Notes under the pieces: model-generated
Databases searched by the model: none
Seen by the model: only the letters and a program-made list of their open reading frames with translations
Told to the model about the DNA's origin: nothing
Program-made: the position numbers and the translations under genes
Assembly (NCBI RefSeq): GCF_003627055.1
Contig: NZ_CP032624.1
Span: 2,728,001 to 2,792,000, forward strand
DNA: 64,000 bases
Direction of reading: 5' to 3'
Source: Gryllotalpicola protaetiae
GTDB taxonomy: Bacteria; Actinomycetota; Actinomycetes; Actinomycetales; Microbacteriaceae
Shown: positions 8,279 to 16,972 of the stretch, in pieces
Numbering within the stretch: position 1 is the stretch's first letter
Layout: every line of letters starts with the position of its first letter

Positions 8279-9463
8279 GTGCTGGACGTACCCGCGCTCG
8301 ATCCTGACGTCGCCGGGGTGCTCGGCGGCCTCGCACCGCATGAGCTCGCGTGGCGCGATCGCGCGCGCGACTTCACTGCGGCGGAGGTGCTGCCGCACAT
8401 CGACGAGTGGTGGGAGCACGCGCACTACCCGGCCCAGCTGCTGCCGCGGCTCGGTGCGCTCGACCTGTTGCGTGACGGTGTGGAGGTCGAGGGCTTCCCG
8501 CACCAGTCCACGCTCGCCGCGGGCCTCGCGACCGCCGAGCTGAATCGCGGCGACGGCTCGGTCGCGGCGATCGCCGGTGTGCAGGGCGGCCTCGCGCTGC
8601 GCACGATCGCGCAGTTCGGCTCACCGGAGCAGCAGGAGCGCTGGCTCGGCCCGCTCGCCCGCGGCGAGGTGCTCTGCGCCTTCGCGCTCACCGAGCCGCT
8701 GCACGGCTCCGACTCGGTCGCTCTCGAGGCGAGCGCCCGCCGCGACGGCGACGAGTGGGTGCTCGACGGCGAGAAGAAGTGGATCGGCGGGGGAGCCTCC
8801 GGCGGCCTCACGATCGTGTGGGCGCGCATCTCGGGCGGCGAGGACGACGGCAGGGTGCGCGGATTCCTCGTGCCGCAGTCGACCGCAGGCTACGCGGCCC
8901 GGCCGATCACCGGGAAGCTCGCGCTGCGCTCGATCCACCAGGCGCACATCGAGCTCCGCGGCGTGCGCGTTCCGGCGGACGCGGTGCTGCCCGGGGCGCA
9001 CTCGTTCCGCGACGTGACGCGGGTGCTGCTGGCGACACGGCTGACGGTCTCGTGGGCGGCGCTCGGACACGCGGTGGCCTGCTATGAGGCATCCGTTCAC
9101 TACGCGGGCGTCCGCGTGCAGTTCGGCAAACCGCTCGCCGCGACACAGCTGGTGCAGTCGCGGCTCGCGCGTCAGCTCGCCGCGATCACCCAGCTGCAGA
9201 CGCTGCTCGTGCAGCTTGCCCGAGAGGCGGATGCCGGGCGATTGACCGAGCAAGCGGCATCCGTCGCGAAGCTCACGAGCACCCGCACCGCCCGAGCGAT
9301 CGCAGCGGACGCGCGCGATCTGCTCGGGGGCAACGGGATTCTGCTCGAGAACGCGGTGGCCAGGCACCTCGCCGACGTCGAGGCGCTGCACACCTTCGAG
9401 GGCACGGAGTCGATCCAGGAGCTCCTGATCGGCCGCGCCATCACGGGTGTATCGGCCTTTTAG
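8279..9463 (+). CDS. Acyl-CoA dehydrogenase (glutaryl-CoA dehydrogenase-like)
   Basis: 394 aa, standard length. The flavin/substrate region shows FALTEPLHGSD and WVLDGEKKWIGGG; near the C-terminus HTFEGTESIQ carries the probable catalytic Glu374, placed as in glutaryl-CoA and isobutyryl-CoA dehydrogenases. It should oxidise a short or branched acyl-CoA at the alpha-beta bond using FAD; the substrate is not determined. The GTG start is supported by CAGACT (8267-8272) 6 nt upstream, with GGGGGA between. No electron-transfer flavoprotein gene is nearby. Confidence 0.9.
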   Translation: MLDVPALDPDVAGVLGGLAPHELAWRDRARDFTAAEVLPHIDEWWEHAHYPAQLLPRLGALDLLRDGVEVEGFPHQSTLAAGLATAELNRGDGSVAAIAGVQGGLALRTIAQFGSPEQQERWLGPLARGEVLCAFALTEPLHGSDSVALEASARRDGDEWVLDGEKKWIGGGASGGLTIVWARISGGEDDGRVRGFLVPQSTAGYAARPITGKLALRSIHQAHIELRGVRVPADAVLPGAHSFRDVTRVLLATRLTVSWAALGHAVACYEASVHYAGVRVQFGKPLAATQLVQSRLARQLAAITQLQTLLVQLAREADAGRLTEQAASVAKLTSTRTARAIAADARDLLGGNGILLENAVARHLADVEALHTFEGTESIQELLIGRAITGVSAF

Positions 9464-10113
9464 CTCTCGGCGAGGAGGGCGTAGAGGTCCTTGCGCAGGG
9501 CGTCGATCTTCGCCGCCGCCTGCGAGCGCTGCTCGTCGGAGGCGACGAAGCGCAGCTGGTGGATCGCGCCCATCAGCTTGCCGATCGAGGTGAACAGCTC
9601 GGCGTCGGCGCCGCTGCGCGACGGCGCGGCCTGCCATGCGGCGGCCAGCTCGTCGGCGTGCTCGTCGACATAGGCGCGGCCCGCGTCGGTCAGCGTGTAC
9701 TCGGTCTTGCGGCCCTCGCCCGACGGGGCGATGAGCTCTTCGTCGACGAGCTGCTGCAGCGTCGGGTACACCGAGCCGGGGCTCGGAACCCACAGGCCGT
9801 CGGTCTTGTCGCCGATCGCCTTGATGAGGGCGTAGCCGCTGGCGGGCGCCTCGGCGAGCAGCGAGAGCAGGGCGGCGCGGATGTCGCCGCGGGACGCGCG
9901 CCTGCGGCCGCGGCCGCCTCGCGCGAAGTCGGCCGGGTCGAAGCTCGGGCCGAAGCCGCCGCCGAAACCGCCGAAACCGCCGCGCATGCCGCGACCGCCG
10001 AAGGGGCCGCCGCCGAAGGGGCCGTGGTGCTCGTCGTGATGGAAGCGCGCAGTGCGCGCCGGGAAGTCGTGATGTCCGGTGTTGTTCTGATGAGACATGT
10101 CGTCGTATCGCAT
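9460..10113 (-). CDS. PadR family transcriptional regulator with Gly/His-rich N-terminus
   Basis: 217 aa. Residues 1-70 are rich in His, Gly and Phe (HHDEHHGPFGGG, FGGFGGGFG). The PadR winged helix follows from about 75 (RGDIRAALLSLLAEAPASGYAL, GSVYPTLQQL, KTEYTLTDAGR), then a helical C-terminal dimerisation region. ATG 10113 is chosen for AGAAAGG 7 nt upstream. Its promoter overlaps the palindrome CGATATATCG, so autorepression is likely, and the divergent SDR gene is the probable target. The His-rich tail could bind metal, which is inference. Stop overlaps the preceding acyl-CoA dehydrogenase stop tail to tail. Confidence 0.92.
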   Translation of the reverse strand: MRYDDMSHQNNTGHHDFPARTARFHHDEHHGPFGGGPFGGRGMRGGFGGFGGGFGPSFDPADFARGGRGRRRASRGDIRAALLSLLAEAPASGYALIKAIGDKTDGLWVPSPGSVYPTLQQLVDEELIAPSGEGRKTEYTLTDAGRAYVDEHADELAAAWQAAPSRSGADAELFTSIGKLMGAIHQLRFVASDEQRSQAAAKIDALRKDLYALLAES

Positions 10114-10160
10114 CGGTCGACCTTTCTGTAAACAGGTCTTTGAACTTCAAAGACACATTA

Positions 10161-10188
10161 ACGATATATCGCTAGCTCGGATTGTCAA
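10161..10188 (-). promoter_or_regulatory. padR promoter overlapping a palindromic operator
   Basis: Reading on the minus strand: -35 TTGACA (10183-10188), 16-nt spacer, -10 TATCGT (10161-10166). The 10-bp palindrome CGATATATCG (10162-10171) overlaps the -10; AT-rich TATC/GATA palindromes are typical PadR sites. A second GATATC lies at 10194-10199 next to the SDR start. Confidence 0.65.
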
Positions 10189-10207
10189 GTGCGGATATCG
10201 TGAACCA

Positions 10208-11032
10208 GTGCTCCAGCGTCGATCGATCGGAACCCGTGCCCTGATCACGGGAGCCTCGAGCGGCGTCGGCGCCGAGTTCGCGCGCCAGCTGGCGGCGGCC
10301 GGGCTCGACCTGGTTCTCGTCGCCCGAAACGCGGCTCGGCTCGAGGCCTTCGCCGACGAGCTGCGCTCCGCCCACGACGTCGAGGTCGAGGTGCTACCCG
10401 CCGACCTGCTGACGAAGGCGGGCGTCAAGGCGGCGGAGGCGCGGGTCGGGGCATCCGTGGGCCGCATCGACGTGCTGGTGAACAACGCGGGCTTCGGCCT
10501 CGCGCGCGACTTCGACCGCAACTCGGTCGATGACGAGCTCGAGCTGCTCACGATGCTCGTCGAGGTGCCGCTGCGCCTCACGCATGCGGCGCTCGCGCAC
10601 ATGCTGCCCGCCGGCAGCGGCACGATCATCAACATCGCGTCGGTCGCCGGCTTCACGCCACGCGGCACCTATAGCGCGGCGAAGGCGTGGCTGCTCACCT
10701 TCAGCAGGTGGGCGAACGTCGCGTACCGGCGCCGCGGTGTGCGCATCACGGCGATCGCGCCCGGTTTCGTGCGCACCGAGTTCCACCAGCGCCTGGCGAC
10801 GGATGCCCACGCGGCCGTCGCCGCCGACGAGGTCGCGCGCCCCACCCAGCTCGAGAGGGCGGTGCCCGACTTCATGTGGCTCGCCGCGCCAGACGTCGTG
10901 CGCGCCGCGCTGATCGACACGATGCGCGGACGCGCGGTGTCGATCCCGAGCCTGCGCTACAAGCTGATCGTCGCGCTGGCCCGCCTCACCCCCGACGCGC
11001 TCGCTGAGCGCGTCGCCCGCGTGGGTCGCTAG
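10208..11032 (+). CDS. Short-chain dehydrogenase/reductase (SDR)
   Basis: 274 aa. Classical SDR: the cofactor motif TGASSGVG (14-21), NNAG, and the catalytic Y155-x3-K159 (TYSAAKAW) with the upstream Ser of IASVAG. It is an NAD(P)-dependent oxidoreductase of unknown substrate. The start is GTG 10208, preceded 6 nt upstream by TATCGT (10196-10201). The longer frame opening at 10097 would run through the PadR promoter and lacks SDR homology in its first 37 codons. It is divergent from padR and probably repressed by it. Confidence 0.86.
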   Translation: MLQRRSIGTRALITGASSGVGAEFARQLAAAGLDLVLVARNAARLEAFADELRSAHDVEVEVLPADLLTKAGVKAAEARVGASVGRIDVLVNNAGFGLARDFDRNSVDDELELLTMLVEVPLRLTHAALAHMLPAGSGTIINIASVAGFTPRGTYSAAKAWLLTFSRWANVAYRRRGVRITAIAPGFVRTEFHQRLATDAHAAVAADEVARPTQLERAVPDFMWLAAPDVVRAALIDTMRGRAVSIPSLRYKLIVALARLTPDALAERVARVGR

Positions 11033-11659
11033 CTACTTCAAATTGCCCATGACCGCGCTCGCGATCTGGTAGCTGTCGCCGGGCTCGAGGAAGATCTTCG
11101 AGTCGATGACGATCCAGTAGCCGTTCGCGGTGAAGACGTCGAGCGTCCCGGTGCCGTCTGCGACGTTGAAGTAGCTCACGGTGTCGGCCGGAGCGCCGTC
11201 GATCGGCACCTGCTGTGCGCCGCTGCTGGCGACCGCTCCGCTGAACTGGTCGAAGTTCTTCTCGGACGGGTGCGCGACGGCGATCTCGATGGTGTCGCCG
11301 CTGGTCTGGTTGACCCACCCGAAGCTCACGCCCTTGAGGTCGACGAGCTTCGCGGCGGTGTCGCTGGGCTTGTAGTTCGGGTCAGGCGAGAAGTTCGGGT
11401 TGAAGTCGTAGACCTGCTGCGCGGTCCACACCTCGCCCTGCTGCAGCGTCACGGGCGTCGGGGTCGGCGTCGGGGTCGAGCTCGGCTCGGCCGCCGGCGT
11501 GGTGGCGCCGTCGCTCGGCGCCGTGTTCGACGTGTCGCCGGCCTTCGGGGTGTCCTTCGCGGTGCTCGACGCGTGCGTGCACCCTGCCAGCAGCGCCGCG
11601 GTCGCGAACGCGGCGACGAGGACGGTCGTGATGCGAAGGGCAGGGCGAGGCAAGGGCAT
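11033..11659 (-). CDS. Secreted lipoprotein of unknown function
   Basis: 208 aa. An Arg-containing N-terminus and a hydrophobic stretch end in the lipobox ALLAGC, giving a lipidated cysteine. A Ser/Thr/Pro-rich linker with a PTPTPTP stretch follows, then a globular domain ([14 protein letters not shown] ... VMGNLK). It should sit on the outer face of the membrane. I do not recognise the domain. The start is ATG 11659; an in-frame codon at 11710 would add 17 residues ahead of a normal signal peptide. Its stop abuts the SDR stop, so the two genes converge without a spacer. Confidence 0.78.
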   Translation of the reverse strand: MPLPRPALRITTVLVAAFATAALLAGCTHASSTAKDTPKAGDTSNTAPSDGATTPAAEPSSTPTPTPTPVTLQQGEVWTAQQVYDFNPNFSPDPNYKPSDTAAKLVDLKGVSFGWVNQTSGDTIEIAVAHPSEKNFDQFSGAVASSGAQQVPIDGAPADTVSYFNVADGTGTLDVFTANGYWIVIDSKIFLEPGDSYQIASAVMGNLK

Positions 11660-11771
11660 GGCGGGGGAGCTTTCCGTCGAGGCATCCGTGCCGTACTGGG
11701 GTTGCGGCACGCGTTGGCCGCGAGCCTATCAAGCGACCCAGCCCTCTCAGGAGCTGCCGATTGCCCTCCCA

Positions 11772-11777
11772 TAGAAT
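11772..11777 (+). promoter_or_regulatory. -10 element of argS
   Basis: TAGAAT ends 8 nt before the GTG of argS, predicting transcription that starts at or within a few nt of the start codon (leaderless). No good -35 is visible. Confidence 0.6.
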
Positions 11778-11785
11778 CGTTATTT

Positions 11786-13456
11786 GTGACTCCTGACGAG
11801 CTTTCCGCTGCCTTGTTCGCCCTCGTCGCGCCCATCGTCGCGCGACGCCGCGGCGACGGCGAGGGGCCGGAATTCGTCGAGGCCGACGTCACGCTCGAGC
11901 GCCCGAAGAACCGCGAGCACGGCGACTGGGCGACGAACGTCGCCCTCAAGCTCGCGAAGCCGCTCGGCACGAACCCGCGCGAGCTCGCGGCCGAGATCGC
12001 GGCGGCGGCGGCGGCGCTGCAGGGCGTCGCGTCGGCCGAGGTCGCCGGCCCCGGCTTCATCAACCTGCGCCTCGAGGCGGCTGCTGCCGGCCAGCTCGCG
12101 AAGACGATCGTCGACGCGGGCACCGCATGGGGCCGCAACACCAGCCAGGCCGGGCGCACCATCAACCTCGAGTTCGTGAGCGCCAACCCGACCGGCCCGC
12201 TGCACATCGGCCACACCCGCTGGGCGGCGCTCGGCGACTCGATCGCCCGCGTGCTGCTCGCCTCGGGGGCCGAGCTGGCGCGCGAGTACTACATCAACGA
12301 CGCCGGCGCCCAGATGGACAAGTTCGGCGCAAGCGTGCTCGCGGCCGCGAAGGGCGAGCCGACGCCGGAGGGCGGCTACCCCGGCCAGTACATCGCCGAG
12401 CTCGCCGCCCAGGTGCTCGAAGAGGTCCCGGGTCTGCTCGAGCTGCCTTCCGACGAGGCGCTCGCGACGGCGCGCGAGGTCGCCTATGCGCGGCAGCTGG
12501 GTGAGATCAAGCAGTCGCTCGCCGACTTCAACGTGCACTTCGACGTCTACTTCTCGGAGCGCACCCTGCACGCGGTGGATCCCGAGACCGGGACGAGCGC
12601 GATCGACGACGCCGTGGAAGACCTGCGGAAGCTCGGCCACGTCTTCGACGCCGATGACGCGGTGTGGGTGCGCACCACCGACTTCGGCGACGACAAAGAC
12701 CGCGTCATCCGCCGCTCGAACGAGGTCTACACGTACTTCGCCGCCGACGCCGCGTACTACCTGAGCAAGTCCGAGCGCGGATTCGAGCACAAGATCTACC
12801 TGCTCGGCGCCGACCACCACGGCTATGTGCACCGCCTCAAGGCGCTCGCGGGCGCCGCCGGCGACGACCCCGAGAAGGACATCGAGGTGCTCATCGGCCA
12901 GCTCGTGTCGGTGAACGGCGCGCGGCTCTCGAAGCGCGCGGGCAACATCATCGAGATGGACGACCTGATCGAATGGTTGGGGGCGGATGCATTGCGGTAC
13001 TCCCTCGCCCGCTACCCGGCCGACTCGCCGCTGGCCCTCGACCCGGAGCAGCTGCGCAGCCGCACCAATGACAACCCGGTGTTCTACGTCCAATATGCCC
13101 ACGCGCGTATCTGCTCGGTGACCCGCAACGCGCAGGCTGCCGGGGTCGAAACGAGCGTGTTCGCGCCCGAGCTGCTGACGCACGAGACCGAGTCGGCGCT
13201 GCTCGGCGCCCTGCAGGAGTTCCCGCGCGTCATCGCGCACGCCGCCGAGCTGCGCGAGCCGCACCGCGTCGCCCGCTACCTGGAAGAGGTTGCCGGGCTG
13301 TACCACCGCTGGTACGACACCTGTCGCGTCATCCCGCAGGGCGAGGAGCCCGTCGAGGACGTGCATCGCACGCGACTGACCCTGAACCTCGCCGTTGGCC
13401 AGACGATCCGCAACGGGCTCGAGCTGCTCGGCGTCTCCGCTCCGGAGAAGATGTAG
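11786..13456 (+). CDS. argS: Arginine-tRNA ligase
   Basis: 556 aa, class I aminoacyl-tRNA synthetase, cytoplasmic. The N-terminal additional domain is followed by the ATP motif GPLHIGHTR (HIGH) and a degenerate KMSKS loop ARLSKRAGN. The C-terminal anticodon-binding (DALR) domain runs to the end. It charges tRNA-Arg with arginine. GTG 11786 is chosen because it begins the conserved N-terminal helix and follows the TAGAAT element. It opens the conserved argS-lysA-hom-thrC-thrB block, as in mycobacteria. Confidence 0.97.
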   Translation: MTPDELSAALFALVAPIVARRRGDGEGPEFVEADVTLERPKNREHGDWATNVALKLAKPLGTNPRELAAEIAAAAAALQGVASAEVAGPGFINLRLEAAAAGQLAKTIVDAGTAWGRNTSQAGRTINLEFVSANPTGPLHIGHTRWAALGDSIARVLLASGAELAREYYINDAGAQMDKFGASVLAAAKGEPTPEGGYPGQYIAELAAQVLEEVPGLLELPSDEALATAREVAYARQLGEIKQSLADFNVHFDVYFSERTLHAVDPETGTSAIDDAVEDLRKLGHVFDADDAVWVRTTDFGDDKDRVIRRSNEVYTYFAADAAYYLSKSERGFEHKIYLLGADHHGYVHRLKALAGAAGDDPEKDIEVLIGQLVSVNGARLSKRAGNIIEMDDLIEWLGADALRYSLARYPADSPLALDPEQLRSRTNDNPVFYVQYAHARICSVTRNAQAAGVETSVFAPELLTHETESALLGALQEFPRVIAHAAELREPHRVARYLEEVAGLYHRWYDTCRVIPQGEEPVEDVHRTRLTLNLAVGQTIRNGLELLGVSAPEKM

Positions 13457-13474
13457 CGCCAGCTGGGGTCTGCA

Positions 13475-14230
13475 ATGAACAGAGCGCGTCGTCTCGCCTG
13501 GCTCGTCGTCGTCCTCCTCGCGGTGGTGGCGCTCGCCTTCGGCGCCGACGCGGCGCTGCGGTCATATGCCCAGAGCCGCATGGAATCCGAGATCGCGAAG
13601 GCGCTGCCCGCCGGCGTGACCGCGCCGGGGTTGAAAGTCCACGTGCGCGGCTTCTCGTTCCTCGCGCAGTACCTCGAGGGCCGCTTCGACCAGGTCCAGG
13701 TCGACGCCCCGGCGATCACGACAGACCGCGGCTCGGTGTCGGCGACGCTCGAGGCGAACGATGTGACCATCGACCGCTCGTTCCAGGTGGCTCCGGTGCT
13801 CGGCTCGATGCACGGCACACTGCACGTCTCTGAGGCCGCGGTGAACGGCCTGGTCGCGCTGCCCGACCCGACGGCGTCGATCCAGCTGAGCGCGAAGACC
13901 GTCACCTATCTCGCCACCGCACAGGTGCTCGGCCTGCCGCTCAGCTATTCAGCGGCGGTGCGGCCCGTGGCCGACGGCGGGGTGATCCGCCTCTACCCGG
14001 AATCCGTCAACGTCACCTCGGGGCCTGTGCACTTCGACGTCAAGTCGTTGCTCGGCGGCCTCTTTGACGGCAAGCCGGTGAACCTCTGCGTCGCGCCCTA
14101 CCTGCCGGCCGGCCTCAACATCGGCGACATCACGATCGCGCGCAGCAAGGCGGCGATCAGCTTCGACGCCCAGCACTTCTCGCTCGACCCGAAGACCTTC
14201 AACACCCACGGCACCTGCCCCGCCTCGTAG
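13475..14230 (+). CDS. DUF2993 (LmeA-like) membrane-anchored protein
   Basis: 251 aa. A single N-terminal transmembrane/signal segment (about 7-28) is followed by a beta-rich extracytoplasmic domain of the DUF2993 type, with the early signature VRGFSFLAQYLEGRFDQVQV. Family members such as mycobacterial LmeA bind phospholipids in the cell envelope. It lies 18 nt after argS and may be co-transcribed with it. A specific role here cannot be read from the sequence. Confidence 0.82.
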   Translation: MNRARRLAWLVVVLLAVVALAFGADAALRSYAQSRMESEIAKALPAGVTAPGLKVHVRGFSFLAQYLEGRFDQVQVDAPAITTDRGSVSATLEANDVTIDRSFQVAPVLGSMHGTLHVSEAAVNGLVALPDPTASIQLSAKTVTYLATAQVLGLPLSYSAAVRPVADGGVIRLYPESVNVTSGPVHFDVKSLLGGLFDGKPVNLCVAPYLPAGLNIGDITIARSKAAISFDAQHFSLDPKTFNTHGTCPAS

Positions 14231-14492
14231 TCGCCGCGCCTGCTGCCCTGCGCCCCCGCCGCGCCTGCCCGCAGTGTCCGCGCGCCGTCGAGACGCGCTG
14301 AAATGGGCTTTCGGTCGCCCAGAGCCCCGTTTGCGCGCGTTTCGATGAGAGCGCCAGCAGGCCTCGACTTGCCGTGCGGGACAAGCAGCGCTGCGTCGGT
14401 CTTGCACAGCACAGGCGGGCTCGAGCACTCGTCGTCCCCGAATACGGGCTTCGGCCCGGCGACCGCGTGCGGCTCCTCGCCAAACTTCCGGC

Positions 14493-15404
14493 ATGCGCCG
14501 ACCCAGCCCGCTGCCAGAGTCTCTCTCGATTGCTCCATTCACCGTGACCCAGGCCGACGCGGCCGGGCTCACCCGCGACAGACTCAGAGCATCAGATCTT
14601 GCGAACCCGTTCCGTGGCGTGCGTCTTCCCCTCGCACTGCTCGAAGAGGCCGACGACGACGAGCGGTTCGCGCTCCTGTGCGACGCATATCAAGTGCGGA
14701 TGCCGCGCGGGTGGTTCTTCAGCGGGCCGACTGCCGCCCGCATCACTGGGGTCCCGCTGCCGGCGCGGCTCGAGCGCCTCGAAGTGCACGTGACGGCGCC
14801 GACGAGATCGACGCCACGTGGGCCCTTGGTGGTGGGCCACACCGCACAGCTTGCCGAGACGACGTGGATGAACGGTCGGCGCGTACGCGTCCTGGCAGAG
14901 GTGTGGTGCGAACTGGCATCCGTCATGGATGTGGACGAACTGATCGCGGCCGGCGATCGGATGCTGTCTGAGAAACCCTTCCTGCTCACGACCTTGCGTC
15001 ACCTCGAGCACGCGGTTGCAGTGCACGGCCCCGGCCGTGGAGCCCGCAAGCTGCGCGAGGCGCTTCCTCAGCTGAGAGAGAACGTGTGGTCGCCGCGCGA
15101 GAGCTGGGTGCGACTCGTGATTCTGCGGGCCGGCCTGCCCGAGCCCGAGCGGAATCTGCGCATCCTCGGCTCGGATGGGAAGCTCATCGCGATCGGCGAT
15201 CTGGTCTACCGCCGCTTCAAGGTGGTCATCGAATACGAGGGTGAGCGCTGGCACAAGGATCGCTGGTCGGGGCTCGACGTCGATCGATACAACAGACTCG
15301 TGCTCGCGGGCTGGACCGTGATCAGGGTGCGCAAGCACCACACGGCCGCCGATGTCGCGCGCATGACCCGCGAAGCTCTGATGCTGCGGGGATGGCGTGG
15401 CTGA
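14493..15404 (+). CDS. DUF559/VSR-like endonuclease-fold protein (AbiEi-like)
   Basis: 303 aa. The N-terminus resembles the AbiEi-type winged-helix proteins of actinobacteria (FRGVRLP, FFSGPTAARITG). The C-terminal 80 residues have the DUF559/VSR-like nuclease pattern: a hydrophobic strand with VVIEYEGERWHK, D...RYNRLVLAGWTVIRV. Such proteins are common, mostly uncharacterised, single genes in Microbacteriaceae. Nuclease or toxin activity is not shown. CAAACT (14481-14486) 6 nt before the ATG suggests a leaderless mRNA. It interrupts the argS-lysA neighbourhood. The 262 bp upstream hold no gene I can support. Confidence 0.75.
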   Translation: MRRPSPLPESLSIAPFTVTQADAAGLTRDRLRASDLANPFRGVRLPLALLEEADDDERFALLCDAYQVRMPRGWFFSGPTAARITGVPLPARLERLEVHVTAPTRSTPRGPLVVGHTAQLAETTWMNGRRVRVLAEVWCELASVMDVDELIAAGDRMLSEKPFLLTTLRHLEHAVAVHGPGRGARKLREALPQLRENVWSPRESWVRLVILRAGLPEPERNLRILGSDGKLIAIGDLVYRRFKVVIEYEGERWHKDRWSGLDVDRYNRLVLAGWTVIRVRKHHTAADVARMTREALMLRGWRG

Positions 15405-15534
15405 AGGATGACCCCACCGAAGCGCGCGATTCAGGGTGAATGTCCGCGCAGAACCTCGTAGCGGCGCGTCTCGATGTGCGCATCCACCCGTGCCTCCCGC
15501 CGTCATGAGTTCTCCGGCGCTCAGGGGCGCCCGG

Positions 15535-15540
15535 TAAACT
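15535..15540 (+). promoter_or_regulatory. -10 element of the lysA-hom-thrC-thrB operon
   Basis: TAAACT lies 35 bp before the lysA GTG. The predicted leader is about 28 nt and contains the ribosome site GAGGA, so this operon is not leaderless. No clear -35 is visible. Confidence 0.5.
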
Positions 15541-15574
15541 TGACCGGAATCCCCATCTGAACCAGAGGACACCC

Positions 15575-16972
15575 GTGGTCACCAACCCCCTGGCGCCGAG
15601 CTGGCTGACCGTTCCCGATGACGCGAACGCGCTGCCCGCCGCGATCTGGCCGGCGAGCGCCCGCCGCGAGGAAGACGGCGTCGTCAGCATCGGGGGAGTG
15701 CGTGTCACCGACCTGAAGGCGCAGTTCGGCACGCCGCTCTATGTCATCGACGAGGCGGATGCCCGGGCGCGCGCCGCTCGCACGCTGGCCGCCTTCACCT
15801 CTGCCGCGGCGGCGGCGGGCACCACGGTCACGATCTACTACGCGGGCAAGGCGTTCCTCTCCACCGAGGTCGCGCGCTGGGTGGCCGAGACGGGCCTCAA
15901 CATCGACACGTGCAGCGCGGGCGAGCTCGCCGTCGCGCTGGCAGCGGGCGTCGACCCGGCGCGGCTCGGGCTGCACGGCAACAACAAGTCCCTCGCCGAG
16001 ATCGACCGCGCCACCGCCGTGGGTCTCGGCACGATCGTCATCGACTCAGAGCAAGAGGTCGAGCGCGTCGCCGACGCGGCGGCCCGCCACGGCCGCCGCC
16101 AGCGTGTGCGCCTGCGCGTCAACTCGGGCGTGCACGCGCACACCCATGAGTTCCTCGCGACCGCCCACGAAGACCAGAAGTTCGGCCTGCCGCTCGACCA
16201 GGTCGAGCGCGTCGTGGCGGGCATCCGCTCGCATGAATCCCTCGACTTCGTCGGCCTGCACTGCCATATCGGCTCGCAGATCTTCGGGTCTGACGGCTTC
16301 GCCGAATCCGCCAGCCGCTTGCTCGCGGTGCATGCACGGCTGCTCGACGGCGGCCCCATGCCCGAGTTGAACCTGGGCGGCGGCTTCGGCATCGCCTACA
16401 CGACCGCCGACGATCCGACGCCGATCGACGAGCTCGCCGCGCACATCGTCGGCACCGTCGCCGCGACCTGCGCCGAGCTCGGCATCCCGGTGCCGCACCT
16501 CGCCTTCGAACCGGGCCGGTCGATCATCGGCACGCCCGGTGTCACGCTCTACGAGCTCGGCACGACCAAGCCGGTCGAGGTCGCCGCCGGCAGCGGCACG
16601 GCCATGCGGCTGTACGCGAGCGTCGACGGCGGCATGAGCGACAACGCGCGGCACGCGCTCTACCAGGCCGACTACAGCGTGCGGCTGATGAGCAGGCGAT
16701 CGGATGCTTCGCCCGTGCTCGTCCGCATCGCGGGCAAGCACTGCGAATCCGGTGACATCGTCGTCGACGCCGACTACCTGCCCGGCGACATTGTGCCGGG
16801 CGATTTGCTCGCGGTGCCCGCGACCGGCGCGTACTGCTTCTCGCTGTCGAGCCGCTACAACTACCTTCCACGCCCGGCCGTCGTGGCCGTGCGCGACGGC
16901 GTCGCCCGCGTGATCGTGCGCGGCGAGACCGAGGAAGACCTTCTCTCACACGACACGGGAGTCATCCGTTGA
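15575..16972 (+). CDS. lysA: Diaminopimelate decarboxylase
   Basis: 465 aa. PLP enzyme of fold type III that converts meso-diaminopimelate to lysine. The Schiff-base lysine is K92 (YYAGKAF). HCHIGSQ, the glycine-rich loop LGGGFGIAY and the second-subunit motif GKHCESGD are all present. The GTG start has GAGGA 6 nt upstream. It is the first gene of a four-gene aspartate-family operon and overlaps hom by 4 nt. Confidence 0.97.
   Translation: MVTNPLAPSWLTVPDDANALPAAIWPASARREEDGVVSIGGVRVTDLKAQFGTPLYVIDEADARARAARTLAAFTSAAAAAGTTVTIYYAGKAFLSTEVARWVAETGLNIDTCSAGELAVALAAGVDPARLGLHGNNKSLAEIDRATAVGLGTIVIDSEQEVERVADAAARHGRRQRVRLRVNSGVHAHTHEFLATAHEDQKFGLPLDQVERVVAGIRSHESLDFVGLHCHIGSQIFGSDGFAESASRLLAVHARLLDGGPMPELNLGGGFGIAYTTADDPTPIDELAAHIVGTVAATCAELGIPVPHLAFEPGRSIIGTPGVTLYELGTTKPVEVAAGSGTAMRLYASVDGGMSDNARHALYQADYSVRLMSRRSDASPVLVRIAGKHCESGDIVVDADYLPGDIVPGDLLAVPATGAYCFSLSSRYNYLPRPAVVAVRDGVARVIVRGETEEDLLSHDTGVIR

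Noticed and set aside
14231..14492. RNA gene or small ORF in the gap before the DUF559-like gene
   Set aside because: Short GC hairpins only; no tRNA-like TPsiC arm, no ribosome site with a sensible frame.
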